Below, piece by piece: positions 25,975-33,698 of a stretch of 64,000 bases of DNA (within the stretch, counting starts at the first letter, position 1; every line of letters starts with the position of its first letter). Where the stretch lies: contig NZ_CAJYEB010000049.1 in assembly GCF_913773735.1 (NCBI RefSeq), positions 180,208 to 244,207 on the forward strand. The letters run 5' to 3'. Source of the stretch: an uncultured Massilia sp. (GTDB taxonomy: Bacteria > Pseudomonadota > Gammaproteobacteria > Burkholderiales > Burkholderiaceae_D). A program made the translations under genes and the position numbers. The notes beneath the pieces were generated by a model. The model searched no databases. It had not been told where the DNA came from and saw only the letters and a list, made by a program, of their open reading frames with translations.

Positions 25975-26667
25975 ATGGCAGACCAGGACATCACCTACGA
26001 CGACGTTGCCGCAGCCGCCGCGGGCCTGCAGGACGATGGCTCGCCCGTGACGCTCGAAGCGGTACGGGCCGTCGTCGGGGGTTCGCCGAACGCCGTCTAC
26101 AAGCACCTGTCGGCCTGGCGCCTCGCCACCGCCAAGCCGGTGGAGCCGCCCCGGGCCGAGCTGCCGGAAGCGCTGCTGTCCGGCCTGGCCGAATGGGCGC
26201 TGCAGTTCGCCCACGACGCCGGCGCCGCCGAACGCGAGGCGCTGGCCCAGTCGGACGCCGACCGCGAGGTGCTGGCCGCCGTCGGCGAGGAACTGGAAGC
26301 CGAGCGCGACGGCCTGCGCACCGAGCTGGCCGACGTGACCGGCGCGCGCGACGACGCGCTGGCCCTGCTGGCCGAGCGCGACGAGACCATCGAGCGCCTG
26401 AACGCCGAGCTGCGCAACGCGCGCCAGGTGGCGATGGATGCGCTGGTCAGCAAGGCCAAGGACCAGCTGGCGATCGAGGGCAAGGACAGCCAGCTGGCCG
26501 CCCTGCGCGCCGAAATCGAACGCAACGTCGCCGCGCAGGCGGCGGAGTCCGATCGCCGCCTGGCGGCCGAGATGGAGCTGGTGGGCGCCACCACCGCGCG
26601 CACGGCGCTGGAAAGCGAGAACGCCGAGCTGCGCAAGCAGCTGGAGGCGGCGCGCAGCAAGCGCTGA
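25975..26667 (+). CDS. KfrA-like DNA-binding protein with coiled coil
   Basis: A 230-residue protein with an N-terminal KfrA-type helix-turn-helix domain (about 1-110; DDVAAAAAGLQDDG and AVVGGSPNAVYKHLSAWR) followed by a long alanine/glutamate-rich coiled coil to the C-terminus. KfrA of plasmids is a repressor that binds its own operator and helps partitioning through its coiled coil. Chromosomal copies are common and of unclear role. The start at 25975 (MADQDITY) is chosen because the domain begins there. It lies just upstream of the peptide-ligase operon in the same orientation, 92 bp away, so a regulatory link is possible but unproven. Confidence 0.8.
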   Translation: MADQDITYDDVAAAAAGLQDDGSPVTLEAVRAVVGGSPNAVYKHLSAWRLATAKPVEPPRAELPEALLSGLAEWALQFAHDAGAAEREALAQSDADREVLAAVGEELEAERDGLRTELADVTGARDDALALLAERDETIERLNAELRNARQVAMDALVSKAKDQLAIEGKDSQLAALRAEIERNVAAQAAESDRRLAAEMELVGATTARTALESENAELRKQLEAARSKR

Positions 26668-26759
26668 TCACGCGGCGCACCAGAATGGGGCGTCCCGCCC
26701 CGTTTTCCTCTGGCACGTTTCTTGATAGTCATCAACTGTCAAGACTCCGGGATTGCCAC

Positions 26760-28175
26760 ATGAGGGACTTCTACAATGAGATGACGGTTGGCGCGGACGG
26801 CACGATCCGCGACCACTACCGCGCATTCGACAGCTGGCTGCGGATGCAGCCGCCAGAGCGCATCGAGCGCAAGCGCGCGGAGGCCGACCTGACCTTCCGC
26901 CGCGTCGGCATCACCTTCGCCGTCTACGGCGACGGCGCCGGTACCGAACGCCTGATCCCGTTCGATACCATCCCGCGCATCATCCCCGCGCACGAATGGA
27001 CGGCCCTGCAGGCCGGCCTGGCGCAGCGGGTCAAGGCGCTCAACATGTTCGTGCACGACATCTACCACGGGCAGGACATCATCCGGGCCGGCATCATCCC
27101 CGCGCAGCAGATCTACCAGAACGCCCAGTACCGCCCCGAGATGCAGGGCATCAGCGTGGCGTCAAGCATCTACGCCCACATCGCCGGCGTCGACATCGTG
27201 CGCGCCGGCCAGGGCGAGTTCTACGTCCTCGAGGACAACCTGCGCGTGCCTTCCGGCGTGTCGTACATGCTGGAAGACCGCAAGATGATGATGCGGCTGT
27301 TCCCGGAACTGTTCGCGCGCCACCGCATCGCGCCGGTCGAGCACTACCCCGACATGCTGCTCGAGAACCTGCGCTCGGTCGCGCCCACCGGCGCCAGCGA
27401 TCCCACCGTCGTGGTGATGACGCCGGGGATGTACAACTCGGCCTATTTCGAACACGCCTTCCTGGCCCAGCAGATGGGCGTCGAGCTGGTGGAGGGCAAG
27501 GACCTGTACGTCGACGCCAACGCCGTCTGGATGCGCACGATCCGCGGCCCCAAGCGCGTCGACGTGATCTACCGGCGCCTGGACGACGACTTCCTCGACC
27601 CGCTGGCGTTCCGCTCCGATTCCACGCTGGGCGTGCCGGGCCTGCTGTCGGTGTACCGCGCCGGCCGCGTCACGCTGGCCAACGCCATCGGCACCGGCGT
27701 GGCCGACGACAAGTCGATCTACCCCTACGTGCCGGACATGATCCGCTTCTACCTGGCCGAGGAGCCGCTGCTGAACAACGTCCCGACCTGGCAGTGCCGC
27801 CGTCCGGACGAGCTGTCGTACACGCTGGCCAACCTCGAGCAGCTGGTCGTCAAGGAAGTGCACGGCGCCGGCGGCTACGGCATGCTGATCGGCCCGGCCG
27901 CCAGCCGCCAGCAGATCGAGGACTTCCGCGCGCGCCTGAAGGCCAGGCCGGACGGCTACATCGCGCAGCCGACGCTGTCGCTGTCGGCCTGCCCCACCTA
28001 CGTGGAAAGCGGCATCGCGCCGCGCCACATCGACCTGCGTCCCTTCGTCCTGTCCGGCAGGACCATCTCGATGGTGCCGGGCGGCCTGACGCGCGTGGCG
28101 CTGCAGGAAGGCTCGCTGGTGGTGAACTCGTCGCAGGGCGGCGGCACCAAGGACACCTGGATTCTGGAGGAATGA
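26760..28175 (+). CDS. circularly permuted type-2 ATP-grasp protein
   Basis: A 471-residue member of the CP_ATP-grasp_2 family (formerly DUF404/DUF407). Recognisable elements are the N-terminal FDSWLRMQPPERIERKRAEA, the central GEFYVLEDNLRVPSGVSYML and the C-terminal VKEVHGAGGYGMLIGP, which supplies the ATP-binding loop. The family is predicted to form peptide-like amide bonds using ATP. It is the first gene of a conserved operon with an alpha-E protein, a transglutaminase and an Anbu protease. Its stop overlaps the next start in ATGA (28172-28175). The upstream gap has TTGATA-like and other A/T-rich elements that may be its promoter. The product of the ligase is unknown in any organism to my knowledge. 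Confidence 0.93.
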   Translation: MRDFYNEMTVGADGTIRDHYRAFDSWLRMQPPERIERKRAEADLTFRRVGITFAVYGDGAGTERLIPFDTIPRIIPAHEWTALQAGLAQRVKALNMFVHDIYHGQDIIRAGIIPAQQIYQNAQYRPEMQGISVASSIYAHIAGVDIVRAGQGEFYVLEDNLRVPSGVSYMLEDRKMMMRLFPELFARHRIAPVEHYPDMLLENLRSVAPTGASDPTVVVMTPGMYNSAYFEHAFLAQQMGVELVEGKDLYVDANAVWMRTIRGPKRVDVIYRRLDDDFLDPLAFRSDSTLGVPGLLSVYRAGRVTLANAIGTGVADDKSIYPYVPDMIRFYLAEEPLLNNVPTWQCRRPDELSYTLANLEQLVVKEVHGAGGYGMLIGPAASRQQIEDFRARLKARPDGYIAQPTLSLSACPTYVESGIAPRHIDLRPFVLSGRTISMVPGGLTRVALQEGSLVVNSSQGGGTKDTWILEE

Positions 28176-29128
28176 TGCTGAGCCGTACCGCCGACCACCT
28201 GTACTGGATGGCGCGCTATACCGAGCGCGCCGAGAACACCGCCCGCATGCTCGACGTGGCCGTGCAGACCTCGATGCTGCCGCAGTCGCGCCACGACGCC
28301 GAGCAGGCCTGGCGCGCCATGCTGGGCATCTCCGAGCTGCGCGACGCCTACGAGGCGCGCCACGGGGAGCTCGATGCCCAGAAGGTGCTGGCCTTCATGG
28401 TCAACGACCCGGCCAACCCGTCGTCGATCGTCTCGTGCCTGACCGCCGCGCGCGAGAACGCGCGCGCCGTGCGCGGGGTGCTGACCACCGAGGTCTGGGA
28501 AACCCACAACGCCACCTGGATCGGCCTGCGCGAGCGCACCGCGCTCGACAGCGACCCGAGCGAATTCTTCGAATGGGTAAAGTACCGCTGCCACCTGTGG
28601 CGCGGCGTCACCTTCGGCACCATGCTGGACGACGAGGCGATGGTGTTCATCCGCCTCGGCACCTTCCTCGAGCGCGCCGACAACACGGCGCGCCTGCTCG
28701 ACGTGAAATACCACGGCGCGCAGGGCGCGCGCGAACCGAGCGACACCCACGAGCTGCCCACGCAGCGCGAATTCTATTACTGGGCCGCCCTGCTGCGCTC
28801 GGTGGCCGGCTTTGAGATCTACCGCAAGGTCTACCGCGACTCGATCACGCCGGCGCGCGTGGCCGAGCTGCTGATGCTGCGCGCCGACATGCCGCGCTCG
28901 CTGCTGGCCTGCATGGAGCAGGTGGTGGCCAACCTGAAGACCGTGCGCAACGACGTCTCGCGCGAGACCGAGCGCCTGGCCGGCAAGATGCACGCCGACC
29001 TGCAGTTCGCGCGCATCGAGGACATCCTCGACGCCGGCATCGACGACACCCTGTCCGCGTTCATGGAAAACGTCTACGCGCTGGGCAACGGCATCAGCCG
29101 CGACTTCCTCGTACCGCTGGGAGCCTGA
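28172..29128 (+). CDS. alpha-E domain protein (DUF403)
   Basis: A 318-residue all-helical alpha-E protein, a family that almost always accompanies the CP_ATP-grasp partner and is thought to be its subunit or a transferase-like scaffold. The hallmark start MMLSRTADHLYWMARYTERAENTARMLD is present. It is translationally coupled to the ligase gene, with ATG codons at both 28172 and 28175 in frame. One base separates its stop from the transglutaminase ATG. No catalytic motif can be named. Confidence 0.93.
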   Translation: MMLSRTADHLYWMARYTERAENTARMLDVAVQTSMLPQSRHDAEQAWRAMLGISELRDAYEARHGELDAQKVLAFMVNDPANPSSIVSCLTAARENARAVRGVLTTEVWETHNATWIGLRERTALDSDPSEFFEWVKYRCHLWRGVTFGTMLDDEAMVFIRLGTFLERADNTARLLDVKYHGAQGAREPSDTHELPTQREFYYWAALLRSVAGFEIYRKVYRDSITPARVAELLMLRADMPRSLLACMEQVVANLKTVRNDVSRETERLAGKMHADLQFARIEDILDAGIDDTLSAFMENVYALGNGISRDFLVPLGA

Positions 29129-29129
29129 C

Positions 29130-29942
29130 ATGCAACTGTCCATCCGCCACGAAACCATGTACCGCTACAGCCAGCCGCAGGCCTACAGCATCGAGCAGCT
29201 GCACCTGACGCCGCGCGCCGAGGCGCAGCAGCAGGTGCAGTCCTGGAAGATCTCCACGCCGGGCCACTGCACGTCCTACCTCGACGCCTACGGCAACTTC
29301 TCGCACATGATGACGCTGAACGAGCCGCACGACACGGTGCGCATCGTGGTCGAGGGCCTGGTGACCACCACGGCGCTGGCCGGCGGCCGCCTGCAGGACG
29401 GCGACGGCCTGTCGCCGCTGATCTTCACGGTGCCGACCCGGCTGACGCAACCGAGCCAGCCGCTGGCGGCGCTCGCCGCGCACGTCCTGCCGGGACCGGG
29501 CGCGCGCATCGGCACGCGCCACGCGCTGGACCTGGCCGCGCACATCTTCGGTGCGGTCGCGTACCGCAGCGGTGCAACCAGCGTGTCCAGCACCGCCGGC
29601 GAGGCGATGACGCTGGGCGCCGGCGTCTGCCAGGACCACGCCCACATCTTCCTGGCCTGCTGCCATGCGCGCGGCGTGCCGGCGCGCTACGTGTCCGGCT
29701 ACATCGACCCGGAATCGACCGGCCACGCGGCCAGCCACGCCTGGGTCGACGTCTGGGTCGAGGACGACGACCACACGGGCTGGGTCAGCGTCGACGTCAC
29801 CCACAACCGCCTGATGACCGAGGCCTACTGCCGCCTGGCGATCGGGCGCGACTACGAGTCGGCGGCGCCGGTGCGCGGCATGCGCCGCGGCGGCGGCGAC
29901 GAGACGATGACGGTGCAGGCGCTGATCGTGCCCGTCCAGTGA
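29130..29942 (+). CDS. transglutaminase-like cysteine protease
   Basis: A 270-residue protein with the N-terminal beta domain (Bact_transglu_N, about 1-90) and a transglutaminase-like core. The triad is intact: Cys167 in GAGVCQDHAH, His203 in ASHAWVDVWV and Asp222 in VDVTHN. No signal peptide, so it is cytoplasmic. In this operon type it is predicted to cleave or transfer the peptide made by the ATP-grasp ligase. The Anbu gene follows 43 bp later. Confidence 0.93.
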   Translation: MQLSIRHETMYRYSQPQAYSIEQLHLTPRAEAQQQVQSWKISTPGHCTSYLDAYGNFSHMMTLNEPHDTVRIVVEGLVTTTALAGGRLQDGDGLSPLIFTVPTRLTQPSQPLAALAAHVLPGPGARIGTRHALDLAAHIFGAVAYRSGATSVSSTAGEAMTLGAGVCQDHAHIFLACCHARGVPARYVSGYIDPESTGHAASHAWVDVWVEDDDHTGWVSVDVTHNRLMTEAYCRLAIGRDYESAAPVRGMRRGGGDETMTVQALIVPVQ

Positions 29943-29950
29943 GCGGCTCG

Positions 29951-29956
29951 TATAAA
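29951..29956 (+). promoter_or_regulatory. possible -10 element before the Anbu gene
   Basis: TATAAA lies 29 bp upstream of the Anbu ATG in the 43-bp gap, in an otherwise GC-rich context. It could drive Anbu and the following secreted protein independently of the operon promoter. No good -35 is visible. Confidence 0.3.
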
Positions 29957-29985
29957 ATGACGTTTTTGATTGCGTAAAGACTCCA

Positions 29986-30861
29986 ATGACTTACTGTGTA
30001 GGCATGCGCCTGAATGCGGGCCTGGTGTTCCTCGCGGATTCGCGCACCAATGCCGGGGTCGACCAGGTGGGCACGTTCCGCAAGCTGAGCGTGTTCGAGA
30101 ACCCGGGCGACCGCATGATGGTGCTGATGACGGCGGGCAACCTGTCCATATCGCAGGCGATCCGCCAGGTCATCTCCAGCTACGTCAGCCCGGAAGGCGC
30201 GACGATCTGGAACGCCCCGGACATGTTCGCGGCCACCCGCATCGTCGGCGAGGCCGTGCGCACGATCCACAAGCAGGAAAGCGGCAAGCTGGCCGAGTTC
30301 GGCGTCGACTTCAACGTCAGCATGATCTTCGGCGGCCAGATCGCCGGCGAGCGCTGCCGCCTGTTCTACGTCTACTCGGCCGGCAACTTCATCGAATCGC
30401 ACGACGAGAACCCCTATTTCCAGATCGGCGAGGCGAAATACGGCAAGCCGATCATCGACCGCGTGGTCACCCCCCACACCTCGCTCGACGACGCCGCCAA
30501 GTGCGCGCTGATCTCGATGGACTCGACGCTGCGCTCGAACATCTCGGTGGGCCTGCCGCTGGACCTGCTGGTCTACGAGGACGGGGCGCTGGCCGTCACC
30601 CGCTTCGTGCGCATCGACGAGAAGAACCAGTATTTCAGCCAGATCCGCAACATCTGGGGCGAGCAGCTGAAGAGCGTCTTCGAAGGCATCGATGCGCCGG
30701 TGTGGAACGCCGCGCCGGACGCGACGGAAAACGTGCTGTCGACGGCGGCGGCCAGCAACCGCCCGGTGCGCATCGCCCTGCCGGCCGGCATGGTCGCGGC
30801 GGCGCCCACGGCCCAGGTGCAGTCGCTGGCGCAGGGGCCGGCGTCGACCGCGCAGCATTGA
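29986..30861 (+). CDS. Anbu, proteasome-type N-terminal nucleophile protease
   Basis: A 291-residue member of the Anbu family, the bacterial proteasome-like peptidase related to HslV. It begins MTYCVGMRLNAGLVFLADSRTNAG, so removal of Met1 would expose Thr2 as nucleophile, and the conserved ADSRTNAGVDQ segment matches beta-subunit strands. The family forms open helical rings rather than closed stacks. It closes the ligase/alpha-E/transglutaminase operon, an association that is conserved in many Proteobacteria. The Ala/Pro-rich last 30 residues look like a flexible tail. A small secreted-protein gene starts 2 bp after its stop, which suggests translational coupling. Confidence 0.93.
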   Translation: MTYCVGMRLNAGLVFLADSRTNAGVDQVGTFRKLSVFENPGDRMMVLMTAGNLSISQAIRQVISSYVSPEGATIWNAPDMFAATRIVGEAVRTIHKQESGKLAEFGVDFNVSMIFGGQIAGERCRLFYVYSAGNFIESHDENPYFQIGEAKYGKPIIDRVVTPHTSLDDAAKCALISMDSTLRSNISVGLPLDLLVYEDGALAVTRFVRIDEKNQYFSQIRNIWGEQLKSVFEGIDAPVWNAAPDATENVLSTAAASNRPVRIALPAGMVAAAPTAQVQSLAQGPASTAQH

Positions 30862-30863
30862 GC

Positions 30864-31280
30864 ATGGCGGACGCCATCGGGACGGCGTGCGTCCTCGTGC
30901 TTGCCGCCGTGTGCTGCGGCGCGGCGCAGGCCGGCACCGACGATTTCCGCTGCCTGAAGACGACCGACGCGCGCCGGCCGCTGCGACTCGAATTCCGTTT
31001 TCCGGCGGACGAGGGGAAGGCCGGCCAGGTCCGCTACGAACACGGCAGCGTGGCCATCCCCGTTCGGCTCGTCAGCCGGGAAAAGGCCGAGATGGACCCG
31101 GGCCGGCCCTACGAATTCACCACCGTCTGGCGCGAGCAGCCCGCGGGCGGCACCTATACCCTGGTCACGCAGGGCGCCCGTGTCTACGGCGCGCGCTACG
31201 TGCGGGCCGACGGCAGGACGTTCGCCTTTACCGAGGACCTGGACGCGGTCGGGGACGACGGCTGCACCTGGACGCGCTGA
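30864..31280 (+). CDS. small secreted protein appended to the Anbu operon
   Basis: A 138-residue exported protein with signal peptide (MADAIGTACVLVLAAVCCGA) and two cysteines in the mature part (FRCLKTT and DDGCTWTR) that could form one disulfide. The rest is beta-type, with RLEFRFPADEGK and YEFTTVWREQPAGGT. It begins only 2 bp after the Anbu stop. I do not recognise the family and cannot say whether it belongs to the ligase system or is a passenger. Confidence 0.7.
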   Translation: MADAIGTACVLVLAAVCCGAAQAGTDDFRCLKTTDARRPLRLEFRFPADEGKAGQVRYEHGSVAIPVRLVSREKAEMDPGRPYEFTTVWREQPAGGTYTLVTQGARVYGARYVRADGRTFAFTEDLDAVGDDGCTWTR

Positions 31281-31339
31281 CGGCCGTCCCCGGCGCACGC
31301 CACGAATCGAGCTCACCCTGCCTTGAAGTTGCTGCTAAA

Positions 31340-31376
31340 ATATTTACGCGATTTAACATTCTTGTGTCGTAAATAT
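31340..31376 (+). promoter_or_regulatory. inverted repeat overlapping the PAAR start codon
   Basis: ATATTTACG (31340-31348) and CGTAAATAT (31368-31376) are perfect 9-bp complements with a 19-nt loop. The second arm includes the first two bases of the PAAR ATG at 31375. No Shine-Dalgarno is visible before that ATG. In RNA this would sequester the initiation region; in DNA it could be an operator. A TAAAAT element (31336-31341) overlaps the first arm. Confidence 0.45.
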
Positions 31377-31935
31377 GAACATCATCGGCTGGATACGCGA
31401 AGGCGACGAAGCGTCCTGCGGCGGCAAGGTGAAGCAGGGACACCCCACATTCACCAGCCACGGCAAGCCGCTCGCACACGCGGGCAACCCCATGGCGTGC
31501 AGGAAGCACTGCGTGGTCGGCGCCGGCGAACACCATTTCACCCTCCCCGACGGCCTGCCGCAGGCCCTGCACGGCGACGAGACCAGCGGCGGCTGTCCGC
31601 TGGTCTCGACCCTGAACGGCATCCACGGCGTCGAGGACGCCTCCGGCGTCCCGCTCGTCACCGCGTATTTCCAGCCGGCCGCCGTGGCGCTGGCCGCCGC
31701 CGCCCTGGCGCCCGAGCCGGACGACGACGCGCCCTGGGTGCCGGGCCGCTACGACGACCGCTACGTGCTGCTGGGCGTAAGCGACGGCAGGCCGCTGGCC
31801 CACACGGCCTATGCCATCGAGCGCGAGGATGGCAGCATCGAGCACGGCACCACCGATGCCGACGGCCACACGCACCTGCTCAAGCAGACGCTGGACGAGG
31901 AGCACGTGCGGATCTACCTGGAAGACGATGCATGA
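31375..31935 (+). CDS. PAAR-domain protein of type VI secretion
   Basis: A 186-residue protein. The PAAR domain covers about residues 1-85 with the characteristic start MNIIGWIREGDEASCGGKV, then HGKPLAHAGNPMACRKHC and GCPLVSTLNG; its Cys/His residues would bind zinc at the tip that sharpens the VgrG spike. The C-terminal 100 residues match the conserved extension found on many betaproteobacterial PAAR proteins (RPLAHTAYAIEREDGSIEHG). It probably carries the next gene product as cargo. Its stop overlaps the toxin start in ATGA (31932-31935). It starts the T6SS effector island. Confidence 0.92.
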   Translation: MNIIGWIREGDEASCGGKVKQGHPTFTSHGKPLAHAGNPMACRKHCVVGAGEHHFTLPDGLPQALHGDETSGGCPLVSTLNGIHGVEDASGVPLVTAYFQPAAVALAAAALAPEPDDDAPWVPGRYDDRYVLLGVSDGRPLAHTAYAIEREDGSIEHGTTDADGHTHLLKQTLDEEHVRIYLEDDA

Positions 31936-32723
31936 GCGCGGTGCTGGACAGGAACGGCAGGCCGATGCGGCTGGTCGGCGCCACCAACACCACGCCGGTG
32001 GCGGACCGCGCGGCGAAGACGCTGCATGTCTGTAACCACGGCAACGACGTGGTCGGCATCGCCGAATACATGGTCGCGGAGATGAAGCGCAACCCGTTCA
32101 GCGAAGAAGGCCGGAAGATGACCGAGGCGAATGCCTACGACATGGCCAAGGAGATGGAAGCCTGGAACGCCCTGCCCTGGTACGCCAAGTTCGGCGGGCC
32201 GCCGGACTATGCCGGCATTGCCGCGGGCAAGAAGATGGCGGCGTATTCGATCTGGGCCGAGCGGGTCGCGCCGAACCGGCCGTGGGATCACAAGCCGATC
32301 CTGGCCGAACGCCTGCGCAAGCAGCATATCTTTCGCAAGGGCTGGCAACGCTACGGCAACGAGGATTATTTCTACGATATCTGGTCGAACATCCATTACG
32401 GTTACGTGGGCGTGGCGTGCGGCTTCAGCGCGGACGAGTTGCTGGGCGGCGCCGGATTGGCCCAGGCCGGCAGCGATTTCCTGCGCGATGCGCGGAAGTT
32501 GCGTGTTCCACGCATCCAGCACCATCCTGAAAACGGCGCGTGGGCCAATCGCATGGACGATATACCGGACCATATTTCCATCAAACTGGGCGTGGACCTG
32601 TATGCGCGCGCCAAGCCGGCCGCACTGACGACGGCCATCCTGCTCAGGGCCATCGTCGGCGTTCCACTACCGTGGGGCGTCGGGAACGACTACGCCAAAC
32701 GACCGCACGAATGTACCCCATGA
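31932..32723 (+). CDS. polymorphic toxin type 44 effector (Ntox44-like)
   Basis: A 263-residue protein of the toxin-44 family defined in polymorphic toxin systems. The diagnostic core is WDHK (118-121), DIWSNIHYGYVG (149-160), GFSADELLGGAGLAQ (164-178) and Asp209/Asp210 near MDDIPDHI. The N-terminal 110 residues start with a short cysteine-containing segment and may dock to PAAR. Enzymatic activity of the family is not established to my knowledge. It is coupled to the upstream PAAR gene and to the downstream membrane-anchored immunity candidate, each by an ATGA overlap. Exported with the spike into a target cell. Confidence 0.88.
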   Translation: MSAVLDRNGRPMRLVGATNTTPVADRAAKTLHVCNHGNDVVGIAEYMVAEMKRNPFSEEGRKMTEANAYDMAKEMEAWNALPWYAKFGGPPDYAGIAAGKKMAAYSIWAERVAPNRPWDHKPILAERLRKQHIFRKGWQRYGNEDYFYDIWSNIHYGYVGVACGFSADELLGGAGLAQAGSDFLRDARKLRVPRIQHHPENGAWANRMDDIPDHISIKLGVDLYARAKPAALTTAILLRAIVGVPLPWGVGNDYAKRPHECTP

Positions 32724-33106
32724 AGATCGCCCCCTTCCCCACGAAACTGCTGGCGATCGCCGGGGCGTTCATTGCCCTGTGGCTCGCCCTTGCCGTCTTT
32801 TCCTATACCTCGCCGGTGGTGTACCTGCACTATTCCGCGGCCGCCACCGCGCCCGTGACGTACTTTTTCAACGAAGACAACGATATCGTCAAGGACCAGA
32901 TCGAACCCGGTGCGCGCCTCGAGTTCCGCACCGCCCATCGGCCGCATGCCGGCTATTTCATTAACGTCAGCCTGCCGGCCGCAAGCCGTGACGGCGTGGA
33001 CATCGCGCCGCCGTTCAGCCGGGTCGACGTCTACATCGGCGCCGATACGAAAATTACCCGCACCGTCGTCAGGACCGATTTCCTGGCGCGCTTCGGATCG
33101 GACTAG
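32720..33106 (+). CDS. candidate immunity protein 1 for the toxin-44 effector
   Basis: A 128-residue protein with one N-terminal membrane segment (about residues 8-30) and a C-terminal domain that should face the periplasm. The start at 32720 overlaps the toxin stop in ATGA, the normal arrangement for an effector/immunity pair; a start at 32711 is also open. It is a paralogue of the next gene: both end VDVYIGADTKITRTVVRT with ARFG after it. A periplasmic immunity protein implies that the toxin is neutralised, or acts, in the periplasm. Confidence 0.7.
   Translation: MKIAPFPTKLLAIAGAFIALWLALAVFSYTSPVVYLHYSAAATAPVTYFFNEDNDIVKDQIEPGARLEFRTAHRPHAGYFINVSLPAASRDGVDIAPPFSRVDVYIGADTKITRTVVRTDFLARFGSD
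33005..33096 (+). repeat. direct repeat, copy A, in immunity gene 1
   Basis: A 92-bp stretch at the 3' end of immunity candidate 1 is repeated at 33431-33522 in immunity candidate 2 with 5 mismatches by eye, whereas the 5' halves of the genes are strongly diverged. This mosaic pattern suggests gene conversion or selection on the C-terminal toxin-binding surface. Confidence 0.85.
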
Positions 33107-33124
33107 GAAAGCGCATCGCACGTC

Positions 33125-33532
33125 ATGCCGGCACCGCCATCGAAGACGACCTTTTCGCCCAGGATGAAAACGCTGGCGCTGGTCGTCGCGGTTCCGGTAC
33201 TGGCCTGGCTCGGACTCGGCCTGCTGGTCCACACGGCGCCCGTGGTGGTGTTGCACTATGCCAGCACCGCGACCGCCCCGGTCGTCTATTACTTCAATGC
33301 GAACGACCGCGTCACCAAGGCCACGATCGCTCCAGGCCAGCAGATCGCGTTTCACCTGCCTCATCGCCTGCCTCCGGATGCTTACATCGGGGTCAGCATG
33401 CCGCTCGCCGGTGGGCACGGCGTGGACCTCGCGCCGCCCTTCAGCCGCGTCGACGTCTACATCGGCGCCGACACGAAAATTACCCGCACCGTCGTCAGGA
33501 CCGATTTCCCGGCCCGCTTCGGCATCGATTGA
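33125..33532 (+). CDS. candidate immunity protein 2, paralogue of the preceding gene
   Basis: A 135-residue protein with a similar N-terminal anchor (TLALVVAVPVLAWLGLG) and the same C-terminal motif (VDVYIGADTKITRTVVRT). The start could be 33125 or the ATG at 33164. It is a tandem duplicate of gene 1 with an 18-bp gap. The middle part differs (for example HYASTATAPVVYYFNANDRV against HYSAAATAPVTYFFNEDNDI). It may protect against a variant of the same toxin, an orphan-immunity role that is common in T6SS islands. Confidence 0.68.
   Translation: MPAPPSKTTFSPRMKTLALVVAVPVLAWLGLGLLVHTAPVVVLHYASTATAPVVYYFNANDRVTKATIAPGQQIAFHLPHRLPPDAYIGVSMPLAGGHGVDLAPPFSRVDVYIGADTKITRTVVRTDFPARFGID
33431..33522 (+). 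repeat. direct repeat, copy B, in immunity gene 2
   Basis: Second copy of the 92-bp near-identical stretch at 33005-33096, with 87 of 92 positions matching by eye. Confidence 0.85.
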
Positions 33533-33591
33533 TGCCGGCCGCAGGTCCTGGCGGGCAGGGTGCACCCCGCGCACGATAGACAGCGATTCAA

Positions 33592-33619
33592 TTGCATTCA
33601 AGGATTATTTGCTTAGAAT
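33592..33619 (+). promoter_or_regulatory. predicted promoter of the vgrG operon
   Basis: TTGCAT (33592-33597) and TAGAAT (33614-33619) are separated by 16 bp, a plausible sigma-70 promoter in a clearly A/T-rich 166-bp gap. The vgrG start is 80 bp downstream, giving a leader that contains the inverted repeat at 33632-33649. Confidence 0.5.
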
Positions 33620-33631
33620 ACATGTATGTGT

Positions 33632-33649
33632 ACGAAGAAAATTCTTCGT
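33632..33649. promoter_or_regulatory. operator-like inverted repeat before vgrG
   Basis: ACGAAGAA (33632-33639) and TTCTTCGT (33642-33649) form 8-bp perfect arms around AA. It lies just downstream of the predicted -10, in the transcribed leader, where a bound repressor could act as a roadblock. No T-run follows. Confidence 0.45.
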
Positions 33650-33698
33650 GTCACTTTTGTCGGGAAACATTCATATGGGTCATTGACAGGAAAGTCGG

